From Agromyces tardus (GTDB lineage: Bacteria > Actinomycetota > Actinomycetes > Actinomycetales > Microbacteriaceae): 64,000 nucleotides of DNA. The stretch is taken from contig NZ_RHHB01000003.1 in NCBI RefSeq assembly GCF_003710805.1, positions 62,001-126,000 on the forward strand, read 5' to 3'. Within the stretch, counting starts at the first letter, position 1. Every line of letters begins with the position of its first letter. The notes beneath the pieces are model-generated. The model was not told where the DNA came from, made no database searches, and saw nothing but the letters and a program-made list of their open reading frames with translations. A program made the position numbers and the translations under genes. Shown piece by piece: positions 18,522 through 27,753 of the stretch.

Positions 18522-20848
18522 CAGCCGGCTCCTCGCGACCGCGAGCGCGCCCCGCCGGCCTCGGGAAGCGCCACGTCCGAATGCACCGCGCCGACCCGTC
18601 GCAGCGCGCCGATGAGCTCCTCCCGGCCGACGGGCTTGATGAGGTAGTCGGCGGCGCCGAGCATCAGTCCGCGCGACCGCTCGTCGAGCATCGACACGAT
18701 GATGACCGGCACCGCGCGGGTCGCCTCGTCGTCGCGCACCCGGGTCAGCACCTGCCAGCCGTCGAGTCCCGGCATCCGGATGTCGAGGACGACTGCCGCG
18801 GGCGCGAGGGCGCGGATCGACTGCAGGCCCTCCTCGCCGTCCCGGGCGTGGATCACCTGCACGCCGAGCCCGTCGAGGTACGCGGTCATGAGGTCGAGCG
18901 ACGCGCGGTCGTCGTCGATGACGACCACGATCGGCAGATGGGCCTGTTCGGTCGGCGCGGCCGGCGGTTCCTCGACGGGGGACCGCATCGGCACGCTGAA
19001 TCCGAACGTGCTGCCCACCCCCACCTCGGTCTCGAGCCACATGCGACCGCCGAGCAGCGAGACGATCCGCCGGCAGAGGGTGAGACCGAGGCCGGTGCCC
19101 TCCTCCTGCTGCGCGCCGCGGCGCCCCTGCTGGAACGACTCGAAGATGCGCTCCCGATCCTCGGGGGGGATCCCGGTTCCGTCGTCGGTCACCGTGACGA
19201 CGAGGTCGTCGCCGTCGCGCCGCGCGGCCACCGCGACGTGGCCGCCGTCGGGCGTGAACTTCACGGCGTTGCTCAGCAGGTTCAGCAGCACCTGCTTGAA
19301 CCGGAGCTCGTCGGACTCGATGCCGTCGAGGGCCGGGTCGACCTCGAGCCCGACGGCGATGCCGTGGAGCGCCGCCCGCTCGCGCACCATCGAGATGCCG
19401 TACTCGAGCGCCGAGCGCACGGAGAACGTCGACGTGGCGAGTTCCATGCGCCCCGCCTCGACCTTGGAGAGGTCGAGGATGTCGTTGAGCAGCTGCAGCA
19501 GGTGCCGCCCGGAGGAGAGGATGTCGCGGAGATACTCGTCCTGGCGCTCGTTGAGCTCGCCGAACATCCGCTCGAGCAGCACCTCGGAGAAGCCGATCAC
19601 GGCGTTCAACGGCGTCCGGAGCTCGTGGGACATGCTCGCGAGGAACTCCGACTTGTGCTGGCTGACGACCTGGAGCTCCGCGGTCTTGGTCTCGAGCTCG
19701 CGGAACAACTGGGCGTTCCAGACGGCGAGCGCCGACTGGCTCGCGAACGTCTCGAGGAACTCGACCGTCTCGTCGGAGAAGGCGCCGGGCCGCTTGCGCC
19801 GCACGACGAGGGCGCCGATGATCCGCTCGCCGCGGAGCACGGGGACGGCGAGCACCGACCGCCAGCCGTCGTCGTGCAGGAGTTCGAGGTGCGGGTCGAG
19901 CTCGACGGTGTCGAGGTCGGCCACCGCGATGGGGTGCCCCTCGAGCGCGGCCCGGCCGACGAGCGTGGTCTCGAGGTCCACGCGGATGCCGCGCAGCTTG
20001 CGGAGCAGCTCGGCACTGCTCGCGTAGGCGCTCCGCACCGAGAAGCTGCGCTCCTCCTCGACGTACTCCATGATCGAGCCGCCGTCGCAGCCCGAGAAGC
20101 GCACGGCGTTCATGATGATGTTCGAGAGCACCTCGTCGAGCACCAGGCTCGAGCTGACCACGCCGCCGACCTCGCTCAGCGCCTCGAGCTGCTCCACCCG
20201 GCGCGCGAGCTCGACGCCGCGCTCCTCGAGTTCGCGCACGAGGTGCACGTTGCGCACGACGATCGCCGCCTGCGCGGCGAACGCCTCCAGGAGCGCGATG
20301 GCACGGCCGTCGAACGGGTCGACCTCGGTGCGCACGAGCGAGAGCGCTCCGACCACCTCGTCGTCGAGGAGCATCGGGGCCGCCATGATGGTGCGGAACT
20401 TCTCGATCCGCTGCACGTCCTGTCGCCCGTACTCCGGATCGCTGAGGACGTCGGGGATCTGCGTGATCTGCCGGTCGAGCGCAACGCGTCCGAGCAGGGT
20501 CGCGCGGTCGATCCGGAACGGATGCTCGCCGATGCGGCTCACGAACTCGGTCGAGAGCCCGACCGAGCTGGCGAGCGTGAAGTGGTCGTCGTCGATGAGG
20601 TACACCGCTGCCGCTTCGCAGCGGCACAGCCTCCGGGCGCTCTCGACCACGCTGTCGAGCACCGCGTCCGGATCGGACGACGACCTGCCGAGCGCCGTCA
20701 GCACCTCGTTCATCGCCGCGAACTGCTCGGTGGCATCGGTGTAGTCACGCTGGAGGCTCCGGAATTCCTCCACGCTGACCTGACGACCTCGCTCGCTGAT
20801 TGTGGTCTCCCCCTCTCGAGACCCTGCGCACGCGACTTCCGCCGTCAT
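18521..20848 (-). CDS. Hybrid sensor histidine kinase, GAF-GAF-HisKA-HATPase-REC
   Basis: A soluble sensor kinase of about 775 residues without clear membrane segments. Two GAF domains (about 50-205 and 225-385) precede a coiled linker. HisKA has His408 in ASMSHELRTPLNAVIGFSE. The ATPase domain shows NAVKFTPDGG, DDGTGIPPEDRERIFESF and GTGLGLTLCRRIV. A C-terminal receiver (about 648-765) has VVLDIRMPGLDGW and DYLIKP. The start is uncertain: ATG20848 is chosen, but AGGAGA abuts it, and GTG20773 (VEEFRSLQRDY) or TTG20875 are alternatives. It is the first gene of the operon. The GAF ligand is unknown. Confidence 0.92.
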   Translation of the reverse strand: MTAEVACAGSREGETTISERGRQVSVEEFRSLQRDYTDATEQFAAMNEVLTALGRSSSDPDAVLDSVVESARRLCRCEAAAVYLIDDDHFTLASSVGLSTEFVSRIGEHPFRIDRATLLGRVALDRQITQIPDVLSDPEYGRQDVQRIEKFRTIMAAPMLLDDEVVGALSLVRTEVDPFDGRAIALLEAFAAQAAIVVRNVHLVRELEERGVELARRVEQLEALSEVGGVVSSSLVLDEVLSNIIMNAVRFSGCDGGSIMEYVEEERSFSVRSAYASSAELLRKLRGIRVDLETTLVGRAALEGHPIAVADLDTVELDPHLELLHDDGWRSVLAVPVLRGERIIGALVVRRKRPGAFSDETVEFLETFASQSALAVWNAQLFRELETKTAELQVVSQHKSEFLASMSHELRTPLNAVIGFSEVLLERMFGELNERQDEYLRDILSSGRHLLQLLNDILDLSKVEAGRMELATSTFSVRSALEYGISMVRERAALHGIAVGLEVDPALDGIESDELRFKQVLLNLLSNAVKFTPDGGHVAVAARRDGDDLVVTVTDDGTGIPPEDRERIFESFQQGRRGAQQEEGTGLGLTLCRRIVSLLGGRMWLETEVGVGSTFGFSVPMRSPVEEPPAAPTEQAHLPIVVVIDDDRASLDLMTAYLDGLGVQVIHARDGEEGLQSIRALAPAAVVLDIRMPGLDGWQVLTRVRDDEATRAVPVIIVSMLDERSRGLMLGAADYLIKPVGREELIGALRRVGAVHSDVALPEAGGARSRSRGAG

Positions 20849-20938
20849 TCTCCTCGCGGCGTCACGCCCCCGCAACGGCCCAGAACGCGTGCCACGGGCT
20901 CGTCGCGACGACCGCCGGCGCGTGGAATGGCGCGGGTG

Positions 20939-21301
20939 TCAGCGGGCCGCGTCCTGCTCCCGGTCGTGCTCCTCGATGTCGCGGCCGAGGTCGTCCTCGA
21001 TGAGCAGGTCGCGGCGAACGTGGTCGGATCGGTACGCGGCACGCCCGAGCATGTGCGCCGTCATCGGCTGCGTCAACAGCTGGAACGTCATGATGAGGAT
21101 CACGGTCGAGAGCACGCCCCAGGTGGGCACGCGCAGCGTGATCGCGAGCAGCACGACGGCGAGGCCGAGCACCTGCGGCTTCGTCGCCGCGTGCAGGCGG
21201 GTGAGCACGTCGGGGAAGCGCAGGATGCCGATGCCGGCCGCCATCGAGAGGAAGCCGCTCAGCAGGATGAGGGCGCCGATGCCGAGCTCCGCGAGGTTCA
21301 C
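20939..21301 (-). CDS. mrpG: Na+/H+ antiporter subunit G (MrpG/MnhG)
   Basis: A 120-residue membrane subunit of the Mrp cation/proton antiporter with three hydrophobic helices. The family block GILRFPDVLTRLHAATKPQ is intact. GTG21301 overlaps the mrpF stop (GTGA). The hydrophilic tail (YRSDHVRRDLLIEDDLG onward) is somewhat longer than usual. Last gene of the operon. Confidence 0.95.
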   Translation of the reverse strand: MNLAELGIGALILLSGFLSMAAGIGILRFPDVLTRLHAATKPQVLGLAVVLLAITLRVPTWGVLSTVILIMTFQLLTQPMTAHMLGRAAYRSDHVRRDLLIEDDLGRDIEEHDREQDAAR

Positions 21302-21570
21302 GAGGCGTCCTGCTTCCCGATGAAGCGGGCGATCGCGATGGAGCCGAGGATCGCGAAGAGCGCGAGCACGAGCAGCACGATGAGGGTGTCGGTGTGGCGG
21401 TTGATCGCCATCTCGGTGCCGAGCGCGCACATCGCGATGGCGAGCAGCACGTCGGTCGCGAGGGCGCGGTCGAGGATCGACGGGCCGCGGATCACGCGCA
21501 CGATCGCGGCGATCGCGCCCACGCCGAACATGACGCCGGCGGCCAGGCCGATGAGCTCGAGCGTGGTCAT
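21298..21570 (-). CDS. mrpF: Na+/H+ antiporter subunit F (MrpF/MnhF)
   Basis: A 90-residue protein with three predicted helices and the typical VRVIRGPSILDRALATDVL motif. It is coupled by 4-nt overlaps to mrpE upstream (ATGA) and mrpG downstream (GTGA). It is a structural subunit of the Mrp complex in the cytoplasmic membrane. Confidence 0.95.
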   Translation of the reverse strand: MTTLELIGLAAGVMFGVGAIAAIVRVIRGPSILDRALATDVLLAIAMCALGTEMAINRHTDTLIVLLVLALFAILGSIAIARFIGKQDAS

Positions 21571-22436
21571 GCGTCGTCCCCCTTCGGGTGCGCCCCGGGC
21601 TCCGGGTGCGCGTCGGGCTTCGGGTGCGCCTCGGGCTCGGCGGGCGCGCCCAGTCGCCCGGGCAGGTGCTCCTCGGCGCGCAGCTCGGGGTCGTCGAGCG
21701 GATGCCGCTCCGCCGTGTGCGTGGGCGCGACCTCCCGTGCGACGTGCGGGGCGAGGGTCGGGCGCCCGCCCGCGCGACGCTCGCGCCGGGCCTGCCGAAC
21801 GGATGCCGCCTGCTCGCGCGTGCCGATGGCGAGCACGATGCGCTCCTCGGTGCCGAGCACCGCGTCGCGCACCCGCTCGAGGTCGCCGCGCGTGCGGGTG
21901 CCGAGGGCGTGCAGGTAGAGGAGTCCGCGCTCGCGGTCGATGTCGACGACGACGGTGCCGGGCACGACCGAGATGGCCTCGGCGGTCAGCGTCGTCACGA
22001 GGTCGGACCGGGTGAGCAGTTGCACGGCGATGATCGAGTTCAGGGGGCGCCAGGTCGGCCACACCGCGCGGAAGGCCACCTGCACCGACGCGACCGCGAC
22101 GTCGACGATCATGCGGAGGCCCAGGAGCAGCCCGCGCCACGGGTCGAAGCGGCCGCTCAGCAGCACCGGCGGGAGGTAGAGGAAGCGGGTCACGAGCACC
22201 GCGAGCAGCACCCCGGTCGTGATCGTGAGCACGTCGACGTGGTCCCAGAGGAACACCCAGAGCAGTACGAGCGCGATGAGGAGCGGCAGCTGGCGCCACA
22301 CCGACTCCCAGCGCGAGAACCTCGGCTCGGGGGGAGCCTCGGGGACCTCGGGGACCTCGGGGGCCTCGGGGTCCTCGGGAACCGAGCCGACGGGCTCGGG
22401 CTCGACCGGTGCGGCCGCGGCATCCGCTGGGCTCAT
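21567..22436 (-). CDS. mrpE: Na+/H+ antiporter subunit E (MrpE/MnhE) with long hydrophilic tails
   Basis: The MrpE core (about residues 45-205; VLLWVFLWDHVDVL, GRFDPWRGLLLGLRMIVDV and LTAEAISVVPGTVVVDID) is normal. At 289 residues the protein is well above the usual about 160. An acidic Pro-Glu repeat (PEDPEAPEVPEVPEAPPEP) precedes the core. A basic/His-Pro tail ending in EAHPKPDAHPEPGAHPKG follows it. Both tails come from short tandem DNA repeats (for example 22325-22385). Starts and stops overlap the neighbours by 4 nt. Confidence 0.93.
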   Translation of the reverse strand: MSPADAAAAPVEPEPVGSVPEDPEAPEVPEVPEAPPEPRFSRWESVWRQLPLLIALVLLWVFLWDHVDVLTITTGVLLAVLVTRFLYLPPVLLSGRFDPWRGLLLGLRMIVDVAVASVQVAFRAVWPTWRPLNSIIAVQLLTRSDLVTTLTAEAISVVPGTVVVDIDRERGLLYLHALGTRTRGDLERVRDAVLGTEERIVLAIGTREQAASVRQARRERRAGGRPTLAPHVAREVAPTHTAERHPLDDPELRAEEHLPGRLGAPAEPEAHPKPDAHPEPGAHPKGDDA

Positions 22437-24049
22437 TCGACACCCCCCGGGAAGACGAGCGACACGTACACGGCCGGGTCGCGCAGGTTCTCGGCAGCGC
22501 GGCCGGCCAGGTCGAAGAGCGGCCCGGCGAACACGGTGAGCAGCACCGTGAGCACGACGAGGCCCGTCGTGGCGCTCACCATGAGCCACGGCGTCGTGCG
22601 GGTCGCCGTGACGACGCCGCCGTCGGGCGCCTCCTGCACGGACGAGAGCAGCACCGACTCGTAGCCCTCGAGTTCGTCGCGGCCGCGCCAGAACGCCATG
22701 TTCCAGAAGCGGGTGAGCGCGTAGAGGGTGATGAGCGAGGTGGCGGCGCCGGCCGCGATCACGGCCCAGACGAGCCACGTCGGGGCGGAGGAGCCGGGGC
22801 CGATCGCGCCCGCGGCATCCGTGCCCCCGGCGACCTCGGCACCCGCGATGAACAGCCCGACCTTGCCGAGGAAGCCCGAGAACGGCGGGATGCCGCCGAG
22901 GTTCAGCGCCGGGATGAAGAACAGGATCGCGAGCAACGGGGACGCCGCGAGCAGCCCCGCGAGCCGGTTGATCGAGGTCGCGCCGCCGAACCGCTCGATG
23001 AGACCCGTCGTGAGGAACAGCGTCGTCTGCACCGTGATGTGGTGCACGACGTAGTAGATCGTGGCCGCGAGGCCGAGCACGCTCGAGAGCGCGATGCCGA
23101 AGATCATGTAGCCGATGTGGCTCACGAGCGTGAACGAGAGCAGCCGCTTGATGTCGGCCTGGGTGAGGGCGCCCAGGATGCCGATGAGCATCGTGAGCCC
23201 GCCGATCACCATGAGCAGCGTGGTCACGTCGTTCTCGGCGAAGAGCACCGTCTCGGTGCGGATGATGGCGTACACGCCCACCTTGGTGAGCAGGCCCGCG
23301 AACACGGCCGTCACCGGTGCGGGCGCGGTGGGGTACGAGTCGGGCAGCCAGAACGACAGCGGGAACACGGCCGCCTTGATGCCGAACGCCGTGAGCAGCA
23401 GCAGGTGCAGCATGAGCTGCACGTCCTGCGGCAGCTCGGCGAGGCGCACCGAGAGCTGCGCGATGTTCGCGGTGCCCGTGGCGCCGTAGATGAGCGCGAT
23501 CGCGCTGAGGAAGAAGAGCGACGAGACGAGGCTCACGATGATGTACGTGACGCCCGCCCGGATGCGCTCGCCCGTGCCGCCGAGGGTGAGCAGCACGTAG
23601 CTCGCCGAGAGCAGGATCTCGAACCCGACGTAGAGGTTGAACAGGTCGCCCGCGATGAACGCGTTGAAGACGCCCGCCGACAGGATCAGGTAGCTCGGGT
23701 GGAAGATCGACACGGGCGTCTCGCGGTGCCGGTCGGCGACCCCCTGGCCCACGGCGTACACGAGCACGCCGAGCAGCATGAGCGCCGAGATGATGATCAT
23801 GATCGCGCTCAGCCGGTCGACGACGAGCACGATGCCGTACGGCGCGGGCCACGCGCCCACCGTGACCGCGACGCCCGTGCCCGAGCGGTCGACCTCCACG
23901 AGCAGCATCGCGGCGATCGCCGCCACCGCGGTGAGCACGCTCGTGCTGACCGCCATCTGCGCGCGGCGGTGACGGCCGAGGATGAGGGTGCTCGCCGCGC
24001 CGAGCAGCGGCAGCAGCACCACGAGGGGCACGAGGGCGGCGGGCGTCAC
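22433..24049 (-). CDS. mrpD: Na+/H+ antiporter subunit D (MrpD/MnhD)
   Basis: A 538-residue polytopic protein homologous to complex I NuoM/NuoN and probably part of the proton/cation path. Conserved features are GDLFNLYVGFEILLSASYVL (with the key Glu in TM5), AFGIKAAVFPLSFWLPDSYP with the TM7 Lys, and ADIKRLLSFTLVSHIGYMIF. About 14 helices are predicted. GTG24049 overlaps the mrpC stop. The C-terminal part includes a soluble loop of about 25 residues (RGRDELEGYESVLLSS). Confidence 0.96.
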   Translation of the reverse strand: MTPAALVPLVVLLPLLGAASTLILGRHRRAQMAVSTSVLTAVAAIAAMLLVEVDRSGTGVAVTVGAWPAPYGIVLVVDRLSAIMIIISALMLLGVLVYAVGQGVADRHRETPVSIFHPSYLILSAGVFNAFIAGDLFNLYVGFEILLSASYVLLTLGGTGERIRAGVTYIIVSLVSSLFFLSAIALIYGATGTANIAQLSVRLAELPQDVQLMLHLLLLTAFGIKAAVFPLSFWLPDSYPTAPAPVTAVFAGLLTKVGVYAIIRTETVLFAENDVTTLLMVIGGLTMLIGILGALTQADIKRLLSFTLVSHIGYMIFGIALSSVLGLAATIYYVVHHITVQTTLFLTTGLIERFGGATSINRLAGLLAASPLLAILFFIPALNLGGIPPFSGFLGKVGLFIAGAEVAGGTDAAGAIGPGSSAPTWLVWAVIAAGAATSLITLYALTRFWNMAFWRGRDELEGYESVLLSSVQEAPDGGVVTATRTTPWLMVSATTGLVVLTVLLTVFAGPLFDLAGRAAENLRDPAVYVSLVFPGGVE

Positions 24050-24510
24050 GAGCGCCTCCCCTCGCTGTACTCCTCGTCGCTCGCGTCGATGATCTCCTGC
24101 ACCGCCCGGTCGTCGGCCGCGGAGCTGCGGATGAGGTCGGCGGCCTCCTCGGCGTCTTCGACGAGCTCGGCCTCGTCGTCGACGAGGTCGCCCTTCGCGC
24201 CCAGCTGCGCGAGCCACCAGCTGCGGTAGATGAGCGCGAGCATGAAGGCCGTGATGCCGAGGTTGATGACGATGGCGGTGAGGATGAACGCCTGCGGGAG
24301 CGGGTCGGAGATCGCGGACTCGTCGACGCCCTCGCCGAGGATGGGCGCGAGCCCGGGGGTGCCGCTCATGAGGTAGATGAGCAGGTTGACCCCGTTGCCC
24401 ACGAGCAGGAACCCGATGAGCACGCGGGTGAGGCTGCGCTCGAGCATCACGGCGACGCCCGAGCCGAAGAGCACGGCCATGAGCAGCACGAGGGTGAGGG
24501 AGGCGGTCAC
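24046..24510 (-). CDS. mrpC: Na+/H+ antiporter subunit C (MrpC/MnhC)
   Basis: A NuoK-like subunit of 154 residues with three helices. LERSLTRVLIGFLLVGNGVN and DPLPQAFILTAIVINLGITA are diagnostic. The acidic C-terminal tail (DDEAELVEDAEEAADL onward, about 45 residues) exceeds the usual about 113-residue length. Coupled by GTGA overlaps to mrpA/B and mrpD. Confidence 0.96.
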   Translation of the reverse strand: MTASLTLVLLMAVLFGSGVAVMLERSLTRVLIGFLLVGNGVNLLIYLMSGTPGLAPILGEGVDESAISDPLPQAFILTAIVINLGITAFMLALIYRSWWLAQLGAKGDLVDDEAELVEDAEEAADLIRSSAADDRAVQEIIDASDEEYSEGRRS

Positions 24511-27500
24511 GGGCGCGCCTCCCCTGCGGGTGCGGTGGGCACGGCGGCGGATGCGGCAGGCGCTCCCGATGCCGCAGGTGCCCCCGATGCCGGTGCAGTG
24601 GACGCCTGGGCCGCCTCGCGCTCGTGGTGCGGCGTGCCGGGATCGAGGCGGTCGTCATGCGGAGCGATCGCGTCGGGGAGGCCCTCGTCGTCGGCGTCCT
24701 CGCGCTGCCGGTCGATCTCGGCCCCGAGCGAGCGGAGGATGTCGAGCACGAGCCCGACCACGACGAGGTAGACGCCGATGTCGAAGAGCGTCGAGGTGCC
24801 GATGGAGAGCGTGCCGAGCACGGGCACGTCGGCCTCGAACCACGACGACTCGAACACGGTGAGCCCGAAGAAGAGCGGCAGGGTCGCGGTCGCCGCAGCG
24901 AGGAGGAGGCCGGCGCCGAGCAGGCGGCCCGCGTCGACGGGCGCCGCCTCGCCGAGCTCGTAGCGGCCGCCCGCGAGGTAGCGCGCGACGAGTGCGAGGC
25001 CAGCCACGAGTCCGCCGGCGAACCCGCCGCCGGGCGCGTTGTGGCCGACGAAGAGCAGGAACACCGAGACGATGATCGCCGGGTGGAACAGCAGCCGCAC
25101 GAGCACCTCGATGAGGATTGAGCGGTTGCGCGGCGACAGCGTCCGCCCCGCGAGGAGCCACGTCTGCCGGGTGGCGGCGGCCTCGCCGGCGACATCCGTC
25201 TCGTGCTCGGTGTCGGCGAGGCTCGCCCGCGCGCCGCGCATGGTGTCGGCCTGCTCGGGCACGGGACGCAGCCGATCGCGGCGGGCCTGGGGCACCTCGA
25301 GGCGGGGCGGTCCGCCCGTGCGTCCCGAGATGAAGATGAGGCTCGCCACGCCCGTGGCGACCGCGACGAGCACCGAGATCTCGCCGAGGGTGTCCCACGC
25401 CCTGATGTCGACGAGCATGACGTTCACGATGTTCTTGCCGTGCGCCTCGATCGCGAGCGCCGGGAGGCCGTCGGCGATCGTGGGCTGCACGCGGGCGCCG
25501 AGGGCCACGAGCCCGATGATCGCCATCACGGCGCCGGCGAGCACGCCGATCGCGATGCGGAAGGGTGCCCGGATCACCTGCGTGCGCGGCGCGACCTGCT
25601 TCGGCAGCCGGCGCAGCACGAGCACGAAGACCACGACGGTGAGGGTCTCGACGAGGGCCTGCGTGAGCGCGAGGTCGGGGGCGCCCGACATGCCGAAGAG
25701 GAGCACGAGGCCGAACCCGGTCACGCCCACGAGCAGCACCGCGCCGATGCGCTGGCGCGCGATCGCCGCCGCGATCGCCGCGATCGCCATCACGAGTGCG
25801 ATGACCGGCTGCGCCGGGAAGTCCCAGGGGCGCACCTCGTCGGGCCAGTCGGTGTTCCGCAGCGTGGCGATGCCGAGCCCCACGACGAACACCGTGAGGA
25901 TCACGGCGACGTAGCCGGGCAGGCCGCGGGACTGGATGAGCGTCGTGACCCGTGCGGCGAGGCGATCGACGGCGTTCACGATCGCGAGGTAGCCGCGGCC
26001 GGAGTCGATCGTGTCGGGCAGCGCGGCCTGGAGGCGCGCCACGTGGGCGCGCCGCCAGACGAGCAGCGCGCCGAGGCCGAACACGAGCGCCGAGATGGCG
26101 AGGGCCGGCTCGAGACCGTGCCAGAGCGCGAGGTGGTAGTCGTGCGGCCCGGGCAGCTCGTCGGCGTACGCGGCGAGCAGCGGCTCGACCGCGGCGATCG
26201 CGAACGCGGTGACCAGGCTCGCGGCGGCGAGGATGCCGGGGGCGAACCCGATGAGCGGGCTCGTGCGGTGCAGCGGCGTGGGCGCGGCATCCGCCTTGGT
26301 GAAGAACGCACCCCACACGAAGCGCACGGTGTACGCGACCGTGAGCACCGAGCCGAGGATCACCGCGGTGAGGGCCGTCCACGACCAGGCGTCGCCCGCC
26401 GCACCCGCCTCGAGCAACGCGGAGAACACGGCCTCCTTCGCGACGAAGCCGAGCAGCGGCGGCACCCCCGCCATCGACGCGGCGGCGACGATCGCGATCG
26501 TCGCGATGACCGGCATCCGTCGCCCGACCGCCGAGAGCCGGCGCCAGTCGCGGGTGCCCGCCGCATGGTCGACGATGCCCACCACGAGGAACAGCGTCGC
26601 CTTGAAGAGCGCGTGCGCGAGCAGCAGGGCCACGCCCGCGAGCGCCGCGTCGCGCGTGCCGAAGCCCGTGACGAGCACGAGGAACCCGAGCTGGCTCACC
26701 GTTCCGTAGGCCAGCAGGAGCTTGAGGTCGTACTGGCGCAGCGCGCGCCAGCCGCCCACGAGCATCGTGAACCCGCCGAGCACGACGATGAGCGGATGCC
26801 ACACCGAGAGGTCGGCGTAGCCGGGCGCCAGCCGCGCCACGAGGTACACGCCCGCCTTCACCATCGCCGCGGCGTGCAGGTAGGCGGACACGGGCGTGGG
26901 CGCCGCCATCGCGGCGGGGAGCCAGAAGTGGAACGGCACGAGCGCGCTCTTCGACACGGCCCCGAGGAGCACGAGCGCGATCGCGACGCCGCCCGCTGCG
27001 CTCGTGACCGGGTCGGCCACGAGCCGCGCGAGCGAGGTGGTGCCGCTCTCGACGGTGAGCATCACGAGGCCGACGAGCATCGCGAGGCCGCCGAACGTCG
27101 TGACCGTGAGGGCCTGCAGTGCGGCGCCGCGACTCTCCTTGCGGCCGATGTAGTGGCCGATGAGGAGGTACGAGAGCACGCTCGTGGCCTCCCAGAAGAT
27201 GAAGAGCACGTACACGTCGTCGGCGGTGACGAGGCCGAGCATCACCCCCGCGAACGCGAGCAGCAGCGCGGCGAAACGCCCGAGGGCGGGCTCGTCGTCG
27301 TCGAAGTAGTGCACGCAGTACAACAGCACGAGCGCGCCGACGCCCGTGACGATGAGTGCGAGCAGCAGCGCGAGCGCGTCGACGCGGAACGAGAGCGAGA
27401 TGTCGAGCGCCGGGATCCACGGCACGGTCTCGACGACCGCGTCGCCGGCCAGCACGCCCGGGACCCAGGTGAGCAGCACGACGAAGACGACCGTCGGCAC

Positions 27501-27596
27501 GATCGCGATGACCGCGAAGACCCTGCGGCCGAGCATGCGCGTGAGCAGCGGAGTCAGCAGGGCGACGGCCGCGAAGGCGCCGAGGCTGGCAAGCAT
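24507..27596 (-). CDS. mrpA: Na+/H+ antiporter subunit A fused to subunit B (MrpA-MrpB)
   Basis: A 1029-residue polytopic protein and first gene of the operon. The NuoL-like part (about 1-790) contains ATSVLSYLLIGHYIGRKESR, VPFHFWLPAAMAAPTPVSAY and AYGTVSQLGFLVLVTGFG. The MrpB domain (about 810-945) follows: ILIEVLVRLLFHPAIIVSVF and GGGFAGGLVAGLA. The final about 70 residues are an Ala/Pro-rich hydrophilic tail. ATG27596 lies 3-4 nt after GGAGGG. The complex exports Na+ for protons and typically supports alkaline and salt tolerance. No separate mrpB exists in the operon, which agrees with the fusion. Confidence 0.95.
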   Translation of the reverse strand: MLASLGAFAAVALLTPLLTRMLGRRVFAVIAIVPTVVFVVLLTWVPGVLAGDAVVETVPWIPALDISLSFRVDALALLLALIVTGVGALVLLYCVHYFDDDEPALGRFAALLLAFAGVMLGLVTADDVYVLFIFWEATSVLSYLLIGHYIGRKESRGAALQALTVTTFGGLAMLVGLVMLTVESGTTSLARLVADPVTSAAGGVAIALVLLGAVSKSALVPFHFWLPAAMAAPTPVSAYLHAAAMVKAGVYLVARLAPGYADLSVWHPLIVVLGGFTMLVGGWRALRQYDLKLLLAYGTVSQLGFLVLVTGFGTRDAALAGVALLLAHALFKATLFLVVGIVDHAAGTRDWRRLSAVGRRMPVIATIAIVAAASMAGVPPLLGFVAKEAVFSALLEAGAAGDAWSWTALTAVILGSVLTVAYTVRFVWGAFFTKADAAPTPLHRTSPLIGFAPGILAAASLVTAFAIAAVEPLLAAYADELPGPHDYHLALWHGLEPALAISALVFGLGALLVWRRAHVARLQAALPDTIDSGRGYLAIVNAVDRLAARVTTLIQSRGLPGYVAVILTVFVVGLGIATLRNTDWPDEVRPWDFPAQPVIALVMAIAAIAAAIARQRIGAVLLVGVTGFGLVLLFGMSGAPDLALTQALVETLTVVVFVLVLRRLPKQVAPRTQVIRAPFRIAIGVLAGAVMAIIGLVALGARVQPTIADGLPALAIEAHGKNIVNVMLVDIRAWDTLGEISVLVAVATGVASLIFISGRTGGPPRLEVPQARRDRLRPVPEQADTMRGARASLADTEHETDVAGEAAATRQTWLLAGRTLSPRNRSILIEVLVRLLFHPAIIVSVFLLFVGHNAPGGGFAGGLVAGLALVARYLAGGRYELGEAAPVDAGRLLGAGLLLAAATATLPLFFGLTVFESSWFEADVPVLGTLSIGTSTLFDIGVYLVVVGLVLDILRSLGAEIDRQREDADDEGLPDAIAPHDDRLDPGTPHHEREAAQASTAPASGAPAASGAPAASAAVPTAPAGEARP

Positions 27597-27753
27597 TCAC
27601 CCTCCCCGCGTTCGCACCGTCCGTTCCGACAGTTTATCGGGAGGGCCGTGATCGCCATCGGCGAGTCGTATGCCGACAGCGGAATCGATCGGCGAACGGA
27701 TGCCGCGGGGCTCCCGGATCCTCGGTCGTCGCGGTTCGGGGGAGGATTGACGC

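Noticed and set aside
22409-24229. Plus-strand open frame of about 600 codons antisense to the mrp genes
   Set aside because: Arg/Glu/His-rich low-complexity translation with no domain; mirrors the mrp codons.
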